A stretch of DNA of 64,000 bases. Origin: Sedimentisphaerales bacterium. Lineage in GTDB: Bacteria; Planctomycetota; Phycisphaerae; Sedimentisphaerales; Anaerobacaceae. The DNA is taken from contig JAFGCD010000088.1 in assembly GCA_016932835.1 (NCBI GenBank), positions 1-64,000 on the forward strand. Reading direction: 5' to 3'. The notes beneath the pieces were generated by a model. The model searched no databases, was not told the origin of the DNA, and saw only the letters and a list, made by a program, of their open reading frames with translations. The first letter of the stretch is position 1; each line of letters opens with the position of its first letter. A program made the translations under genes and the position numbers. Below, piece after piece: positions 17,387 through 26,547 of the stretch.

Positions 17387-18850
17387 ATGAAAAAAGTCTT
17401 ATTGTTGAACCCTCCTTTAGATGAGAAAGAGCGGTCCGGCGCATTGGCTGCGGCGACCGGCCGTTCAATACCTTACGGCCTGATGAGCCTGGCTTCGGTA
17501 ATCAGGCAGGCCGGCTACGACGTCGCTTTCCTGGACTCCGCTAATTTCGGCTACGGTACGAAGGAGACTGTGGAGAGAATATCCACTATCAACCCCGACT
17601 ACGTGGGCATTACCACCGTTACGCTCTCTATTGACAGGACAGCGAAAGTCGCCGACCTGCTCAAGGACCGTAATCCAGGATTGAAGATCATAGTCGGCGG
17701 CGCTCACCTCAGTTCCGTCCCGGAAGAGACGATGGAGCGGTTTCCCGGTTTTGATATAGGCGTAATAGGGGAAGGCGAAACCACAATCGTAGAACTGCTC
17801 CGAACATTGGACCATAACGCTCCCCTGGATACAGTAAATGGAATCATCTATAGAGATAATGGCAAGCTTCGCAGAACCGAGCGAAGAAGTACGATAAAGG
17901 ATATGGATACCCTGCCTTTGCCTGCCTGGGACATGATTCCCGACATGACAGACATCTACAGGCCGTCGGCTCCATCGTACTTGCGTTTGCCCGCCACTAC
18001 TATAGTCACATCGCGAGGTTGTTTCGGACAGTGTATCTTCTGCAACAGCAAGCTGATCCACGGGGGTTTGCGGTGTTTCAGTGCAGATTATGTTTTGAGA
18101 ATGATACGTTATCTCATCAAAAACCACGGCATAAGAGACATAAGCATCTATGATGACAATTTCGTCTTTTTTCAGGACCGTGTCAGAAAGATATGCAAAG
18201 CAATCCTTGACGAGAAGCTGGACATTACATGGTCCTGCTACTCAAGGGTGGATCAGGGCAATCTGGAATTGTTTCAATTGATGAAGAAAGCCGGCTGCTG
18301 GCAGATAAGCTATGGTATAGAGAGCGGTTCACAGCGCATTCTGGACCTTATCAAGAAGAATGTGACGCTCCAGCAGATAGAAAAAACCGTTGTGGAAACA
18401 AAAAAAGCGGGATTGAGGACAAGAGGTTTTTTCATCATAGGCCATTTTACGGAAACAAGAGAATCTATCCTCGAAACGATCAAGTTCATGAAGAAGATGC
18501 CGTTGGACGATTTTCATTTCACGACCTTTACGCCTCTTCCCGGCACCGCAGCGTATGAGATGGCAGATCAATATGGAACGCTGGATAAGACCTGGAGCAG
18601 GATGAACATGCAGTATCCTGTGTTTGTTCCAAACGGGCTGACGCCGGAGGACTTGGAACACTATTCCAAGCTCGCCTACAGGACTTTCTATTTCCGACCC
18701 AGAATCATACTGGGATACCTGCTAATACTCCTTCGGTATCCCAGGAATATCAAAAGACTCGTCAACGCATTGCAGGCTCTCGTGCTGAGGGTCTTCTCGA
18801 AGAATCACAGTAATGCCATGTCTCAAGATGAAGGAATAGAGAGTGTCTGA
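17387..18850 (+). CDS. B12-binding radical SAM protein
   Basis: 487 residues. An N-terminal cobalamin-binding-type domain opens with LLLNPPLDE and contains IPYGLMSLAS, VGITTVTLS and IVGGAHLS. The radical SAM barrel carries TSRGCFGQCIFC (CxxxCxxC) near 210. YGIESGSQ, IGHFTETRESI and TFTPLPGTAAYE are standard in this superfamily, which includes HpnP-, BchE- and fortimicin-type enzymes. The C-terminal 60 residues hold a weakly hydrophobic stretch (RIILGYLLILLRYPR) that may bind the membrane. No YGLAQ module. Its stop overlaps the next gene's GTG start. Substrate unknown; a glycan or lipid-linked sugar is plausible from context. Confidence 0.88.
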   Translation: MKKVLLLNPPLDEKERSGALAAATGRSIPYGLMSLASVIRQAGYDVAFLDSANFGYGTKETVERISTINPDYVGITTVTLSIDRTAKVADLLKDRNPGLKIIVGGAHLSSVPEETMERFPGFDIGVIGEGETTIVELLRTLDHNAPLDTVNGIIYRDNGKLRRTERRSTIKDMDTLPLPAWDMIPDMTDIYRPSAPSYLRLPATTIVTSRGCFGQCIFCNSKLIHGGLRCFSADYVLRMIRYLIKNHGIRDISIYDDNFVFFQDRVRKICKAILDEKLDITWSCYSRVDQGNLELFQLMKKAGCWQISYGIESGSQRILDLIKKNVTLQQIEKTVVETKKAGLRTRGFFIIGHFTETRESILETIKFMKKMPLDDFHFTTFTPLPGTAAYEMADQYGTLDKTWSRMNMQYPVFVPNGLTPEDLEHYSKLAYRTFYFRPRIILGYLLILLRYPRNIKRLVNALQALVLRVFSKNHSNAMSQDEGIESV

Positions 18851-19601
18851 GCCTACAGCCGCAGATATCGACCGGACTTGCGATTATTCCGAGATAGCCG
18901 CGAAATGGGACGATGTCCACAAGTATTCACCGGCGCCGAGACATCGACGCAGAATCATAATGAAGATGATACGGAACCTGGATTTTGCGGATTGCCTTGA
19001 TATCGGCTGTGCCCAACCCTTCTTTCTGCAGGAAGTCTCAAAGAAGAGGCGGACGCGGATTGCCGGGTGCGATATTTCTGAAAATGTCATTCAGTCCAAC
19101 AGGAAGCTGTTCCCTGATGCCGAATTTTTTGTGGCGGATATCTCCAAGCCGCTCGAACACAACGCGCAGTATGATCTCGTGTCTTGCTCGGAAGTCCTGG
19201 AGCATGTGAAAGACTGGCAGGCAGCGGTGAGCAATATTGCCCGTCTGTGCCGAAGATGGCTGATTATAACCGTTCCCAGCGGAAGAGTGTATCCGATAGA
19301 CAAACATATTGGACATATACGCCACTATCAGGGGGAGGAATTGCTGAGCGAGCTTGCCAAAGCGGGCTTTTCTCCCGTCAAGGTGCGAAAATGGGGATTT
19401 CCTTTTCATACGATGTATAAGTACGCAATTAACGCGGTTCTTCACGATACACTTTACAAGACCTTTGCCGAGGAGGACTATGGGATCGTCAAGAAAGCCA
19501 TTTCCAATATCCTTTACGTCTTATTCTTCTGCAACGACTTGTTCAATCACGGCTCTCAGTTCGTCGCCTTGATGGAAAAAAGGAACGACCACAATGCATA
19601 G
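18843..19601 (+). CDS. Class I SAM-dependent methyltransferase
   Basis: 252 residues. The SAM-binding motif I is CLDIGCAQPF near 45-55, a variant of DxGxGxG with Ala-Gln-Pro in the loop. GCDISENVI gives the acidic residue that binds the ribose, VADISKP is the adenine contact, and CSEVLEHV is motif IV, typical of O-, C- or N-methyltransferases of small molecules. The GTG start at 18843 overlaps the stop of the radical SAM gene; no better ATG lies near. Overlaps the next gene's ATG by eight bases. Probably methylates a sugar or a lipid carrier component in this locus. Confidence 0.85.
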   Translation: MSEPTAADIDRTCDYSEIAAKWDDVHKYSPAPRHRRRIIMKMIRNLDFADCLDIGCAQPFFLQEVSKKRRTRIAGCDISENVIQSNRKLFPDAEFFVADISKPLEHNAQYDLVSCSEVLEHVKDWQAAVSNIARLCRRWLIITVPSGRVYPIDKHIGHIRHYQGEELLSELAKAGFSPVKVRKWGFPFHTMYKYAINAVLHDTLYKTFAEEDYGIVKKAISNILYVLFFCNDLFNHGSQFVALMEKRNDHNA

Positions 19602-20823
19602 CAGCTCGTCTGCCAAGGAAGCGGATATGCCCGACGTTAAGCTTCTCATTCCGGATGGGGACGCAGCGAATCCTGAAGTATCCGTAGTCGTTCCAGCTTT
19701 GAATGAAGAGTTGACCATCGCAGACTTTGTTGACTGGTGCAAAGAAGGTCTGCGGAAAGCGGATGTAGCCGGCGAGATACTAATAGTGGATAGCTCCACC
19801 GACAGGACCGCGGAGATCGCACACTCCAAAGGAGCCAGGGTATTAAGGACTCCCAAGCGAGGCCTTGGGAGAGCATACATTGATGCGATTCCGCATATAA
19901 GGGGCAGGCTCGTCATAATGGGCGACTGCGATTGCACTTATGACTTTCGTGAGCTTGGTCCGTTCATAGAACAGTACCGCAAGGGAAACGAATATATAAT
20001 GGGTTCAAGGTTCAAGGGCACTATTGAACCTGATGCGATGCCGGCTTTGCATCGGTATTTCGGCACGCCGGTGACAACATACATACTCAATGCCATATAT
20101 GGGACGCATTTCTCCGATATCCACTGCGGCATGCGAGCCGTCACGCTCTCGGCCTTGAAACGCATAAGGCTGCAGTCCCAAGGCTGGGAGTATGCTTCCG
20201 AACTGGTTCTCAAAGCGGCAAAACTAAAACTCAAGATGGCCGAGGTGCCAATCAAGTTTTACAAAGATCCTCCCGGCCGTATGAGCCTTCATAAGCGGAT
20301 AGGCTGGATATCGCCCTGGCTGGCGGGGTGGGACAATCTGAGAATAATGTTTGTGCTCAGTCCGGAGTTCTTCCTCCTGAAACCCGGCTTGGTGCTGATG
20401 ATCATAGGCCTTCTCCTGGCGTCGGCGCTCATAAGCGGACCATTCTTCGTGGGCAGTATAGGATTCAGCCTGCACGGAATGTTCCTGGGCGTCACCCTGG
20501 CGACTACCGGGTACTCGGCATTTCAACTGGGGCTGCTGAGCCGTATCTACCATAACTTCGACCCTGTCTTTTCCGACAGGATCAAGAGGATTCTGACCTA
20601 TAACAGGGGAACCATCGTCGGTATTCTGCTGATGTTTGCCGGCATACTGCTGAACATTCCCCTTTTTGTTACATGGGTCAAGAGCGGTTTCGAGTTGTTC
20701 ATGTTTCATAATTATGCCCTGTTCGGGCTGCTCCTGATAATACTGGGATTTCAGACTTTTGTCTTTACCTTGATATTCGAGATAATGGCCAAAGGCTATA
20801 AGCACAGTGAGCCGCCTTCTTAG
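19594..20823 (+). CDS. Family 2 glycosyltransferase with C-terminal membrane helices (DPM1/ArnC-like)
   Basis: 409 residues. A GT-A domain (about 28-250) opens with VSVVVPALNEE, has LIVDSSTDRT, KRGLGRAY and the metal-binding acidic motif MGDCDCTYD, then HCGMRAV and a basic MSLHKR stretch. About four hydrophobic segments follow (PGLVLMIIGLLLASAL, GTIVGILLMFAG, ALFGLLLIILG). This is the layout of polyprenyl-phosphate glycosyltransferases, which load a sugar from a nucleotide donor onto undecaprenyl phosphate for use by membrane GT-C enzymes such as those at 14331 and 45923. An in-frame ATG at 19627 with AAGGAAG before it is an alternative start. Confidence 0.88.
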   Translation: MHSSSSAKEADMPDVKLLIPDGDAANPEVSVVVPALNEELTIADFVDWCKEGLRKADVAGEILIVDSSTDRTAEIAHSKGARVLRTPKRGLGRAYIDAIPHIRGRLVIMGDCDCTYDFRELGPFIEQYRKGNEYIMGSRFKGTIEPDAMPALHRYFGTPVTTYILNAIYGTHFSDIHCGMRAVTLSALKRIRLQSQGWEYASELVLKAAKLKLKMAEVPIKFYKDPPGRMSLHKRIGWISPWLAGWDNLRIMFVLSPEFFLLKPGLVLMIIGLLLASALISGPFFVGSIGFSLHGMFLGVTLATTGYSAFQLGLLSRIYHNFDPVFSDRIKRILTYNRGTIVGILLMFAGILLNIPLFVTWVKSGFELFMFHNYALFGLLLIILGFQTFVFTLIFEIMAKGYKHSEPPS

Positions 20824-20878
20824 TAATGCACGAGCAGCGACGGCGCCAATGCTTTATAATTGATTCAGGAAAACAAAC

Positions 20879-21718
20879 ATGGAGAATTGCGTTTCGGAAA
20901 ACTCATATCAACAGTTGCGTCCGGGATTTTTCAATACTGTGCGATTGTCTTTGAAACGTTTCGGCCTGTTGAGAAGTCTTTCGCTGTATTTCATGCTGAA
21001 GGATGAGGAGCACAAGTTCGTCCGGTCGGCACGTTCTAATGAAGACAGAAAGCTGAGGATTTCGATTCTTTCGCAAATCAAGGCCGTTTACAGAAATATC
21101 ATGTGTCTGCATTTTCCATTTCATTTCGTCGCTGTTGCGAAATTTATCCTGGATATGGAAGTGGACGGCCCGATTGTCGAGTGCGGTGCATATAAGGGAG
21201 GTTCCAGTGCCCAGTTGTCTGTGATTGCCAAGGAAACCGGTCGCAGACTTTACGTATGCGATTCATTCCAGGGGCTGCCGAGTCCGAATTCGCCGACGGA
21301 TGCAACAGCAAAGATATTCAATGATTCCCGTGTTCATACCTTCAAGGAAGGTGACTACGCTGCAACACTTGAGGAGGTCAAATCAAACATTTCGAAACAT
21401 GCCTATATTGAGGTGTGCGAATTCGTGCCCGGCTTCTTCAGCGAGTCTCTGCCGGACCTGGAGGCAGAGCCGGCCGTTATTATACTCGACGTTGACCTGG
21501 TTAGCTCAGCTCGTGACTGTCTCAAATACCTGTGGCCCAGGCTGAGGAAAGGGGGATATGTTTTTACTCATGAGGCGGAATCCGAAACATATATAAAGGG
21601 CCTGATGGATGGGCAGTGGTGGCAAGATACCCTGGGAGAATGCCCGCCTGTAATATTCGGCGCCGGCAGCAGCCTGTTGCCCGTAGCCGAGGGCCTTGCC
21701 ATGTTCAGGAAGGAATAA
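20879..21718 (+). CDS. TylF/MycF-like sugar O-methyltransferase
   Basis: 279 residues resembling the TylF family of Mg2+-dependent macrocin-type O-methyltransferases. GPIVECGAYKGGSS (near 98-112) is the SAM-binding motif, LYVCDSFQGLP is the acidic/aromatic motif diagnostic of the family, and VIILDVDL is the metal-binding Asp region. The N-terminal 70 residues are basic and variable. Family members methylate hydroxyls of sugars on antibiotics and in glycans. Lies 55 bases after the glycosyltransferase gene and is followed after five bases by an SDR that starts with GTG. Confidence 0.85.
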   Translation: MENCVSENSYQQLRPGFFNTVRLSLKRFGLLRSLSLYFMLKDEEHKFVRSARSNEDRKLRISILSQIKAVYRNIMCLHFPFHFVAVAKFILDMEVDGPIVECGAYKGGSSAQLSVIAKETGRRLYVCDSFQGLPSPNSPTDATAKIFNDSRVHTFKEGDYAATLEEVKSNISKHAYIEVCEFVPGFFSESLPDLEAEPAVIILDVDLVSSARDCLKYLWPRLRKGGYVFTHEAESETYIKGLMDGQWWQDTLGECPPVIFGAGSSLLPVAEGLAMFRKE

Positions 21719-21723
21719 GCTGC

Positions 21724-22473
21724 GTGCCGGAGAAACTACTGATCATCGGGGCAACATCTGTCTTGGCGCATGAGACGGCGAAGCTGTTTGCAGAAAGAAA
21801 AGCCGCCTTTGCCCTGGTTGCCAGGAACAAGGAAAAGTTGGAGGTAGTCGCTGCGGACCTGAAGCAACGCGGCGCAGAACAGGCCCTGCAATTCAGTCTG
21901 GATGTTACGGATACCGACTCTTATAGCTCTGTGCTGAATAAAGCCTTGGAGTCCCTCGGCGGCCTGGACATCGCTCTGCTGGCTCACGGTTCGGTATACG
22001 ACCAATATGCCTGTGAACACAATGGCGAACTCTTGAGAAGAGAGATACAAATCAATTTCACCGGCACAGTCTCTCTGCTGATGTTGATAGCGGATGTTCT
22101 CGAAAAGCAAGGCAGCGGGGTAATAGCCGTCATTTCCTCTGTCGCCGGAGATAGAGGGCGAAGAGTACAGTATGTCTATGGCGCCTGCAAGGCGGGATTA
22201 ACGGTCTTTCTGCAAGGCCTGAGGCAGCGCCTTCACCGGGCAAATGTATCCGTCGTCACTATCAAGGCAGGGCTGGCTGATACGCCATTCGTTGCCCGTT
22301 TGAAAGAGAGCAGAATGATGAGGTTGGCTGTCAGCAGGGAGGTTATGGCTAAGGCTATCTACAGAGCCATCAGGAAAAGGAAGAATCAGGTGTACGCTCC
22401 ATGGTTCTGGAGATATATTATGATGGGTATGAAAATGATTCCGGAGTCTGTTTTTAAGAAAATGAGGTTTTAG
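21724..22473 (+). CDS. Short-chain dehydrogenase/reductase
   Basis: 249-residue SDR. It begins directly with the cofactor motif LLIIGATSVLAHE, in which the usual glycine pattern is changed to GATSxLA, as in DprE2-like and related SDRs. LLAHGSV replaces NNAG, the catalytic Ser is in VISSVAGDRGR and YxxxK is YGACK. IKAGLADTPF is the usual substrate-loop region. I chose GTG at 21724, which keeps the first strand at the N-terminus; longer in-frame starts run into the preceding methyltransferase gene. The GATSxLA variant and short C-terminus recall DprE2 (decaprenyl-phosphate sugar ketoreductase), so an action on a polyprenyl-linked sugar is possible but unproven. Confidence 0.85.
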   Translation: MPEKLLIIGATSVLAHETAKLFAERKAAFALVARNKEKLEVVAADLKQRGAEQALQFSLDVTDTDSYSSVLNKALESLGGLDIALLAHGSVYDQYACEHNGELLRREIQINFTGTVSLLMLIADVLEKQGSGVIAVISSVAGDRGRRVQYVYGACKAGLTVFLQGLRQRLHRANVSVVTIKAGLADTPFVARLKESRMMRLAVSREVMAKAIYRAIRKRKNQVYAPWFWRYIMMGMKMIPESVFKKMRF

Positions 22474-22487
22474 TCAAAGGAAACGCC

Positions 22488-23570
22488 GTGGAAAGAAAGG
22501 TCTATCGGGATGTCATTTTCACCAGGCTGCGGCATCTTGACCTAAAATGGTTTATTCACAAGGCATACGTTTACATATTTCTCAAGATCGAGAAGTATTT
22601 GAAAAGCGGCCGTTCTCCCGCTCCCCTGGCTTGCGGGCTGGTGGTTACCGAAAACTGTAATATGCGTTGTCCGATGTGCGTCTTGCCGCATCGCTATCTG
22701 AAGAACCGTAACGACCAGGATTCTGATACGTGGAAACTGGTTATAGACAATCTGCACGAATTAGGCATAGGCGGAATAGCCATCAGCGGCGGAGAGCCCA
22801 CTCTGAGAGCCGACGTATTTGAACTCGTCGCCCATGCAAGGAAAAATGACACAACGGTCACGTTGAATTCCAATATGGTGTCATTGTCGGATAAGCAGAT
22901 CCGGCAACTGATAGCGGCAGATCCCAACAATGTGAATGTTTCCATAGACAGCGGCAGGGAAGACCTGAACGACCAACTGCGCGGCGGCAAAAATGTACTG
23001 GCTAAGGTGCTGGATAGAATCCGCGCCCTCAGCGCAGCCAGAGAGGCGGCGGGAAAGAAATTTTCCATCACCGTTGTCACCACTTTGAGCGATGCTAATC
23101 TCGACGACCTGGATATCTTGTTCGAAAAGGTCTCGAAGTGCGGGGCAGACCGTATCTGCTTCATACCATTGCATGACATTAAGAACGGCATAACCTACCT
23201 TGTAGAGTCTAAGAAAGTCAAACCAGACCTCTTCGAGCATCTGCTGAAGCTCTCCGAAAAGTACGGCCTTGCCCTGGAAAACAGCAGCAGCTACCTTAAG
23301 AATTTCTATCATGTGATGACCGGCAACGTGATGAAAGAGAATTGTAACGCAGGATACACTCACCTTGTAATCGGAACAGACTTGAAGATATACCGGTGCA
23401 TCCCTTATATGAATATGGATCGGTATCTATTCAAGTGGGACCCCGCCAGGCAAAGTCTGAAAGAACTCTGGAACAGTCCTAAGTGGCGGAAGGACCGCCT
23501 CGAAGCCCTGCACTGCAAAGAATGCTTCTGGGATTGTCACGCCGAGGTAAATTACCTTATACCGATGTAA
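22488..23570 (+). CDS. Radical SAM protein with SPASM-like C-terminus
   Basis: 360 residues starting at GTG. The cluster motif is TENCNMRCPMC near 58-68, ISGGEPTLR is the SAM-contact GGEP motif, and the tail has Cys residues at positions expected for auxiliary clusters (ENCNAGYTH, IYRCIPY, HCKECFWDCH). The N-terminal 45 residues are basic and partly hydrophobic (WFIHKAYVYIFLKI), perhaps a membrane contact. Unlike the radical SAM protein at 9903 it carries no YGLAQ module. Members of this group include peptide-modifying and HpnH-type enzymes; the substrate here is unknown. Confidence 0.87.
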   Translation: MERKVYRDVIFTRLRHLDLKWFIHKAYVYIFLKIEKYLKSGRSPAPLACGLVVTENCNMRCPMCVLPHRYLKNRNDQDSDTWKLVIDNLHELGIGGIAISGGEPTLRADVFELVAHARKNDTTVTLNSNMVSLSDKQIRQLIAADPNNVNVSIDSGREDLNDQLRGGKNVLAKVLDRIRALSAAREAAGKKFSITVVTTLSDANLDDLDILFEKVSKCGADRICFIPLHDIKNGITYLVESKKVKPDLFEHLLKLSEKYGLALENSSSYLKNFYHVMTGNVMKENCNAGYTHLVIGTDLKIYRCIPYMNMDRYLFKWDPARQSLKELWNSPKWRKDRLEALHCKECFWDCHAEVNYLIPM

Positions 23571-23603
23571 CAATAACCGCACCCCAAGGAAGCCGTCGGG
23601 AAG

Positions 23604-24590
23604 ATGATCATAACACGCAGTCCTTTACGAATAACATTGGGTGGAGGCGGAACCGATTTGCCTTCCTATTATTCCGAGTATGAGGGTTTCCTGATATCTG
23701 CCGCCATAGACAAATATGTCTATATAACCGTGCATCGCCCCTTCAGTAAGACCATAAACCTGAAGTATTCAGAAATGGAAAAAGTCAAATCCGTTGACGA
23801 AATAAGACATCCTATCTTCAGGGAAGTCTTGAAAATGGTCAATATGGACCATGATCCACGAATCGAGATTGTCAGCTTTGCAGACGTTCCGTCCGGCACA
23901 GGCCTGGGTTCATCCGGAAGCTTCACGACGGCCCTGTTGAAGGCATTGCATGGATACAAGAGGAATCTGGTTCATCCGAGGGAATTGGCAGAGCAAGCCT
24001 GCGATATCGAGATCAACAGACTGGGCGAACAAATCGGCAAACAGGACCAGTATATTTCCGCATACGGAGGCGTCACCTGTTTCGAATTCAAGAAAAACGG
24101 CTGGGTGAACGCATATCCATTGGAGATTACCAAGGAGACACTGTACGATCTCGAAGATAATCTACTGCTGTTTTTCACAGGGTATTCCCGTTCGGCGTCT
24201 TCGATCCTGGCCGAGCAAAACCATAAAAGTAAAGACAACGATAAAGAAATGATTGAGAACCTTCATTTCGTAAAAGACCTCGGATTACAGAGCAAGAAGG
24301 CGCTCGAAGCCGGTGATTTGCGCAAGTTCGGAGAGTTATTGGACGTTCACTGGGAAAACAAAAAGAATCGGTCCGGTGCAATGTCCAACGGCAGGATAGA
24401 CGACTGGTACAGTTTGGCCCTGAAGAACGGCGCAATCGGCGGAAAGCTGGTCGGCGCCGGCGGGGGCGGATTCCTGATGTTCTATTCTGAAGATACGGCA
24501 AAACTGAGACATGCAATGATGAAGGAAGGCTTGGAGGAAATGAGATTTCGATTCTGCTTCGAAGGGGCCAAGGTGGTTACAGAATCATGA
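23604..24590 (+). CDS. hddA: D-glycero-alpha-D-manno-heptose 7-phosphate kinase
   Basis: GHMP-superfamily sugar kinase of 328 residues. It begins SPLRITLGGGGTDLPSYY, the HddA-type opening; the ATP-binding loop is GTGLGSSGSF near 103, and GGKLVGAGGGGFLMF is motif 3. HddA phosphorylates heptose 7-phosphate at C1 with alpha stereochemistry in GDP-heptose synthesis. The following genes encode the nucleotidyltransferase, isomerase and phosphatase of the same pathway, which makes this call stronger than sequence alone. Overlaps hddC by ATGA. Confidence 0.9.
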   Translation: MIITRSPLRITLGGGGTDLPSYYSEYEGFLISAAIDKYVYITVHRPFSKTINLKYSEMEKVKSVDEIRHPIFREVLKMVNMDHDPRIEIVSFADVPSGTGLGSSGSFTTALLKALHGYKRNLVHPRELAEQACDIEINRLGEQIGKQDQYISAYGGVTCFEFKKNGWVNAYPLEITKETLYDLEDNLLLFFTGYSRSASSILAEQNHKSKDNDKEMIENLHFVKDLGLQSKKALEAGDLRKFGELLDVHWENKKNRSGAMSNGRIDDWYSLALKNGAIGGKLVGAGGGGFLMFYSEDTAKLRHAMMKEGLEEMRFRFCFEGAKVVTES

Positions 24591-25306
24591 TGCCTCCTGC
24601 TGCAATTTTGTCCGGCGGCCTTGCCACCCGTCTTTACCCGGTTACGCAGGATGTCCCTAAAGCGATGCTGGATGTGGCCGGCGAACCGTTTATAGGCCGC
24701 CAACTCAAGCTGCTCAAGGAAAGAGGGGTAGCAAAGGTTGTCATCTGTGCCGGCTATCTCGGCGAACAGATTAAAGACTTTGCAGGAGACGGCGCTGGTT
24801 TTGGGTTGTCGGTTGATTATTCCTTCGACGGCAATAAACCACTCGGCACCGGCGGAGCCTTAATGAAAGCGCTGCCTCTATTGGGCGACGTGTTCTTTGT
24901 AATGTACGGAGATTCATATCTGGATACGGAATTTGCACCGATAGTCGATTTCTTTCTCTCTCGCAACAAGAAGGGCTTGATGACGGTCCTGAAGAATGAG
25001 AACAATTGGGACAGGAGTAATGTCGTTTACAAAAACCGTGAAATCATACGGTATAACAAAGAGAATCCCACCCAAGACATGAAGCATATCGACTATGGCC
25101 TGGCCTTGTTGCGACGGAGCAGCCTTGCCGATGCCGAGAAAGGCCGGGCCTGGGATTTGGCGGATTTGTATGCCGAACTGGTTGACGAAGGTCAAATGTT
25201 GGGATATGAAGTCAAAGAGCGCTTCTACGAAATAGGCTCATTTCAGGGTCTCGAGGAGACCCGCGAGCATCTCCAGCAGTTGTCCACACATGCAAAGCGA
25301 CAATAG
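24587..25306 (+). CDS. hddC: D-glycero-alpha-D-manno-heptose 1-phosphate guanylyltransferase
   Basis: Nucleotidyltransferase of the NTP_transferase family, 239 residues. The N-terminal signature AILSGGLATRLYPVT with PKAMLDVAGEPF is the nucleotide-binding loop plus substrate Lys, and MYGDSYLDT is the metal-binding Asp motif. PLGTGGAL is typical of hexose/heptose-1-phosphate transferases. In context it is HddC, which makes GDP-D-glycero-alpha-D-manno-heptose. GTP specificity is inferred from the neighbourhood, not visible in the sequence. Overlaps hddA by four bases; the downstream isomerase start lies 17 bases after its stop. Confidence 0.87.
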   Translation: MMPPAAILSGGLATRLYPVTQDVPKAMLDVAGEPFIGRQLKLLKERGVAKVVICAGYLGEQIKDFAGDGAGFGLSVDYSFDGNKPLGTGGALMKALPLLGDVFFVMYGDSYLDTEFAPIVDFFLSRNKKGLMTVLKNENNWDRSNVVYKNREIIRYNKENPTQDMKHIDYGLALLRRSSLADAEKGRAWDLADLYAELVDEGQMLGYEVKERFYEIGSFQGLEETREHLQQLSTHAKRQ

Positions 25307-25322
25307 TTCCGGGATTTTGAAG

Positions 25323-25928
25323 ATGAATATTCGAAACTACATCGATTCATATTTGTCCGAAGCACACAGGATTATCGACTCTATCGACCGAAATTCCATC
25401 GAGAAGTGCGTAAAAATACTGCTGGAGACCAGAGAAGCCGCCGGCCGGGTCTTCATACTCGGCGTCGGGGGCGGCGCCGGCAATGCCTCTCACGCCGTCA
25501 ACGATTTCAGAAAGATTGCGGGGATAGAATCCTATACCCCTACCGACAACGTATCCGAACTGACGGCGAGGGTGAATGATGACGGCTGGGATTCGGCATT
25601 TGCGAACTGGCTTAAAGGAAGCAAACTCAACCCGAGCGACTGCGTTCTTGTATTCTCGGTCGGCGGAGGCAACGCCGAAAAGAATATCAGCAACAACCTG
25701 GTCCTGGCGTTGAAGTATGCCGAAGAGGTCGGCTCGAAGATAATAGGGATAGTCGGCAGAGACGGCGGCTATACCGCCAGGGTCGCCGACAGCGCGGTAG
25801 TCGTTCCGGTGGTCAACAAGGAGACGGTCACGCCCCATACGGAGGCGTTCCAGGCGGTTATCTGGCATATGATGGTCTCACACCCTGCACTGAAAACCAA
25901 TGAAATGAAATGGGAGTCGGCACAATAG
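25323..25928 (+). CDS. gmhA: SIS-domain phosphoheptose isomerase
   Basis: Sugar isomerase domain of about 201 residues expected to convert sedoheptulose 7-phosphate to D-glycero-D-manno-heptose 7-phosphate. The two SIS phosphate-binding loops are GVGGGAGNASHA and FSVGGGNAEKN, and TPHTEAFQAVIWHMM stands where GmhA has its catalytic Glu/His helix. The loops differ from textbook GmhA (GNGGSA, SxSGxS), so this is a divergent member as found in hdd clusters. I chose ATG 25323; an in-frame ATG at 25290 lies inside hddC. Its end overlaps the phosphatase gene by 19 bases. Confidence 0.85.
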   Translation: MNIRNYIDSYLSEAHRIIDSIDRNSIEKCVKILLETREAAGRVFILGVGGGAGNASHAVNDFRKIAGIESYTPTDNVSELTARVNDDGWDSAFANWLKGSKLNPSDCVLVFSVGGGNAEKNISNNLVLALKYAEEVGSKIIGIVGRDGGYTARVADSAVVVPVVNKETVTPHTEAFQAVIWHMMVSHPALKTNEMKWESAQ

Positions 25929-26512
25929 AACACGAGGCAGTTTTTCTCGATCGCGATGGAGTAATCAATCGTAATGTGTTTTACCCGAGTACCGGAGAGT
26001 GGGAGTCTCCCCGCAAACCCGAGGACCTCGAATTGATCCCGGGAGTCCTGGAGTCGCTGTGGAAACTGCAACAACACGGCTATCTCCTGTTCCTGGTATC
26101 CAATCAGCCCAGCCATGCGAAAGGAAAGGCGTCTCTGGAGAGTATAAAATCAACGCATGACAAACTGCATTCCATCCTGCGGGAAAATTCGATATGTTTT
26201 GCAGATTACTTCTATTGCTACCACCATCCGAAAGGGGTCGTTCCCGATTTGGCTGTCTCTTGCACATGCAGGAAACCGGGAACATCGTTTCTCGAAGAAG
26301 CGAAGAAGAAATACTCTTTGAATATGAGTTCAAGCTGGATGACGGGCGACAGGGATTCTGATATTATATGCGGGCAGAAGATGGGCCTGAGAACGATTCT
26401 AATTCGCAGCGGTGAAGAGTCGAATTCAGGAAGAGCAGGCAAGAGCGCCCCCGACTTTGAGGCAGGCAGCCTGGCTGAAGCAGTCAGCATTATTATACGG
26501 AATTCTCGCTAA
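25910..26512 (+). CDS. gmhB: D-glycero-D-manno-heptose 1,7-bisphosphate phosphatase
   Basis: HAD-family histidinol-phosphatase-like enzyme, 200 residues. FLDRDGVIN is motif I with the nucleophilic Asp, LVSNQ is motif II, CRKPG is the motif III Lys region and GDRDSDI is motif IV. The GmhB zinc site is visible as CYHHPKG followed by SCTC. It removes the 7-phosphate before guanylylation. This completes the four-gene GDP-heptose set 23604-26512. The overlap with gmhA suggests coupled translation. Confidence 0.92.
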   Translation: MGVGTIEHEAVFLDRDGVINRNVFYPSTGEWESPRKPEDLELIPGVLESLWKLQQHGYLLFLVSNQPSHAKGKASLESIKSTHDKLHSILRENSICFADYFYCYHHPKGVVPDLAVSCTCRKPGTSFLEEAKKKYSLNMSSSWMTGDRDSDIICGQKMGLRTILIRSGEESNSGRAGKSAPDFEAGSLAEAVSIIIRNSR

Positions 26513-26547
26513 CAACACGCATCAATATTCAGGCAACGGAGAACAAG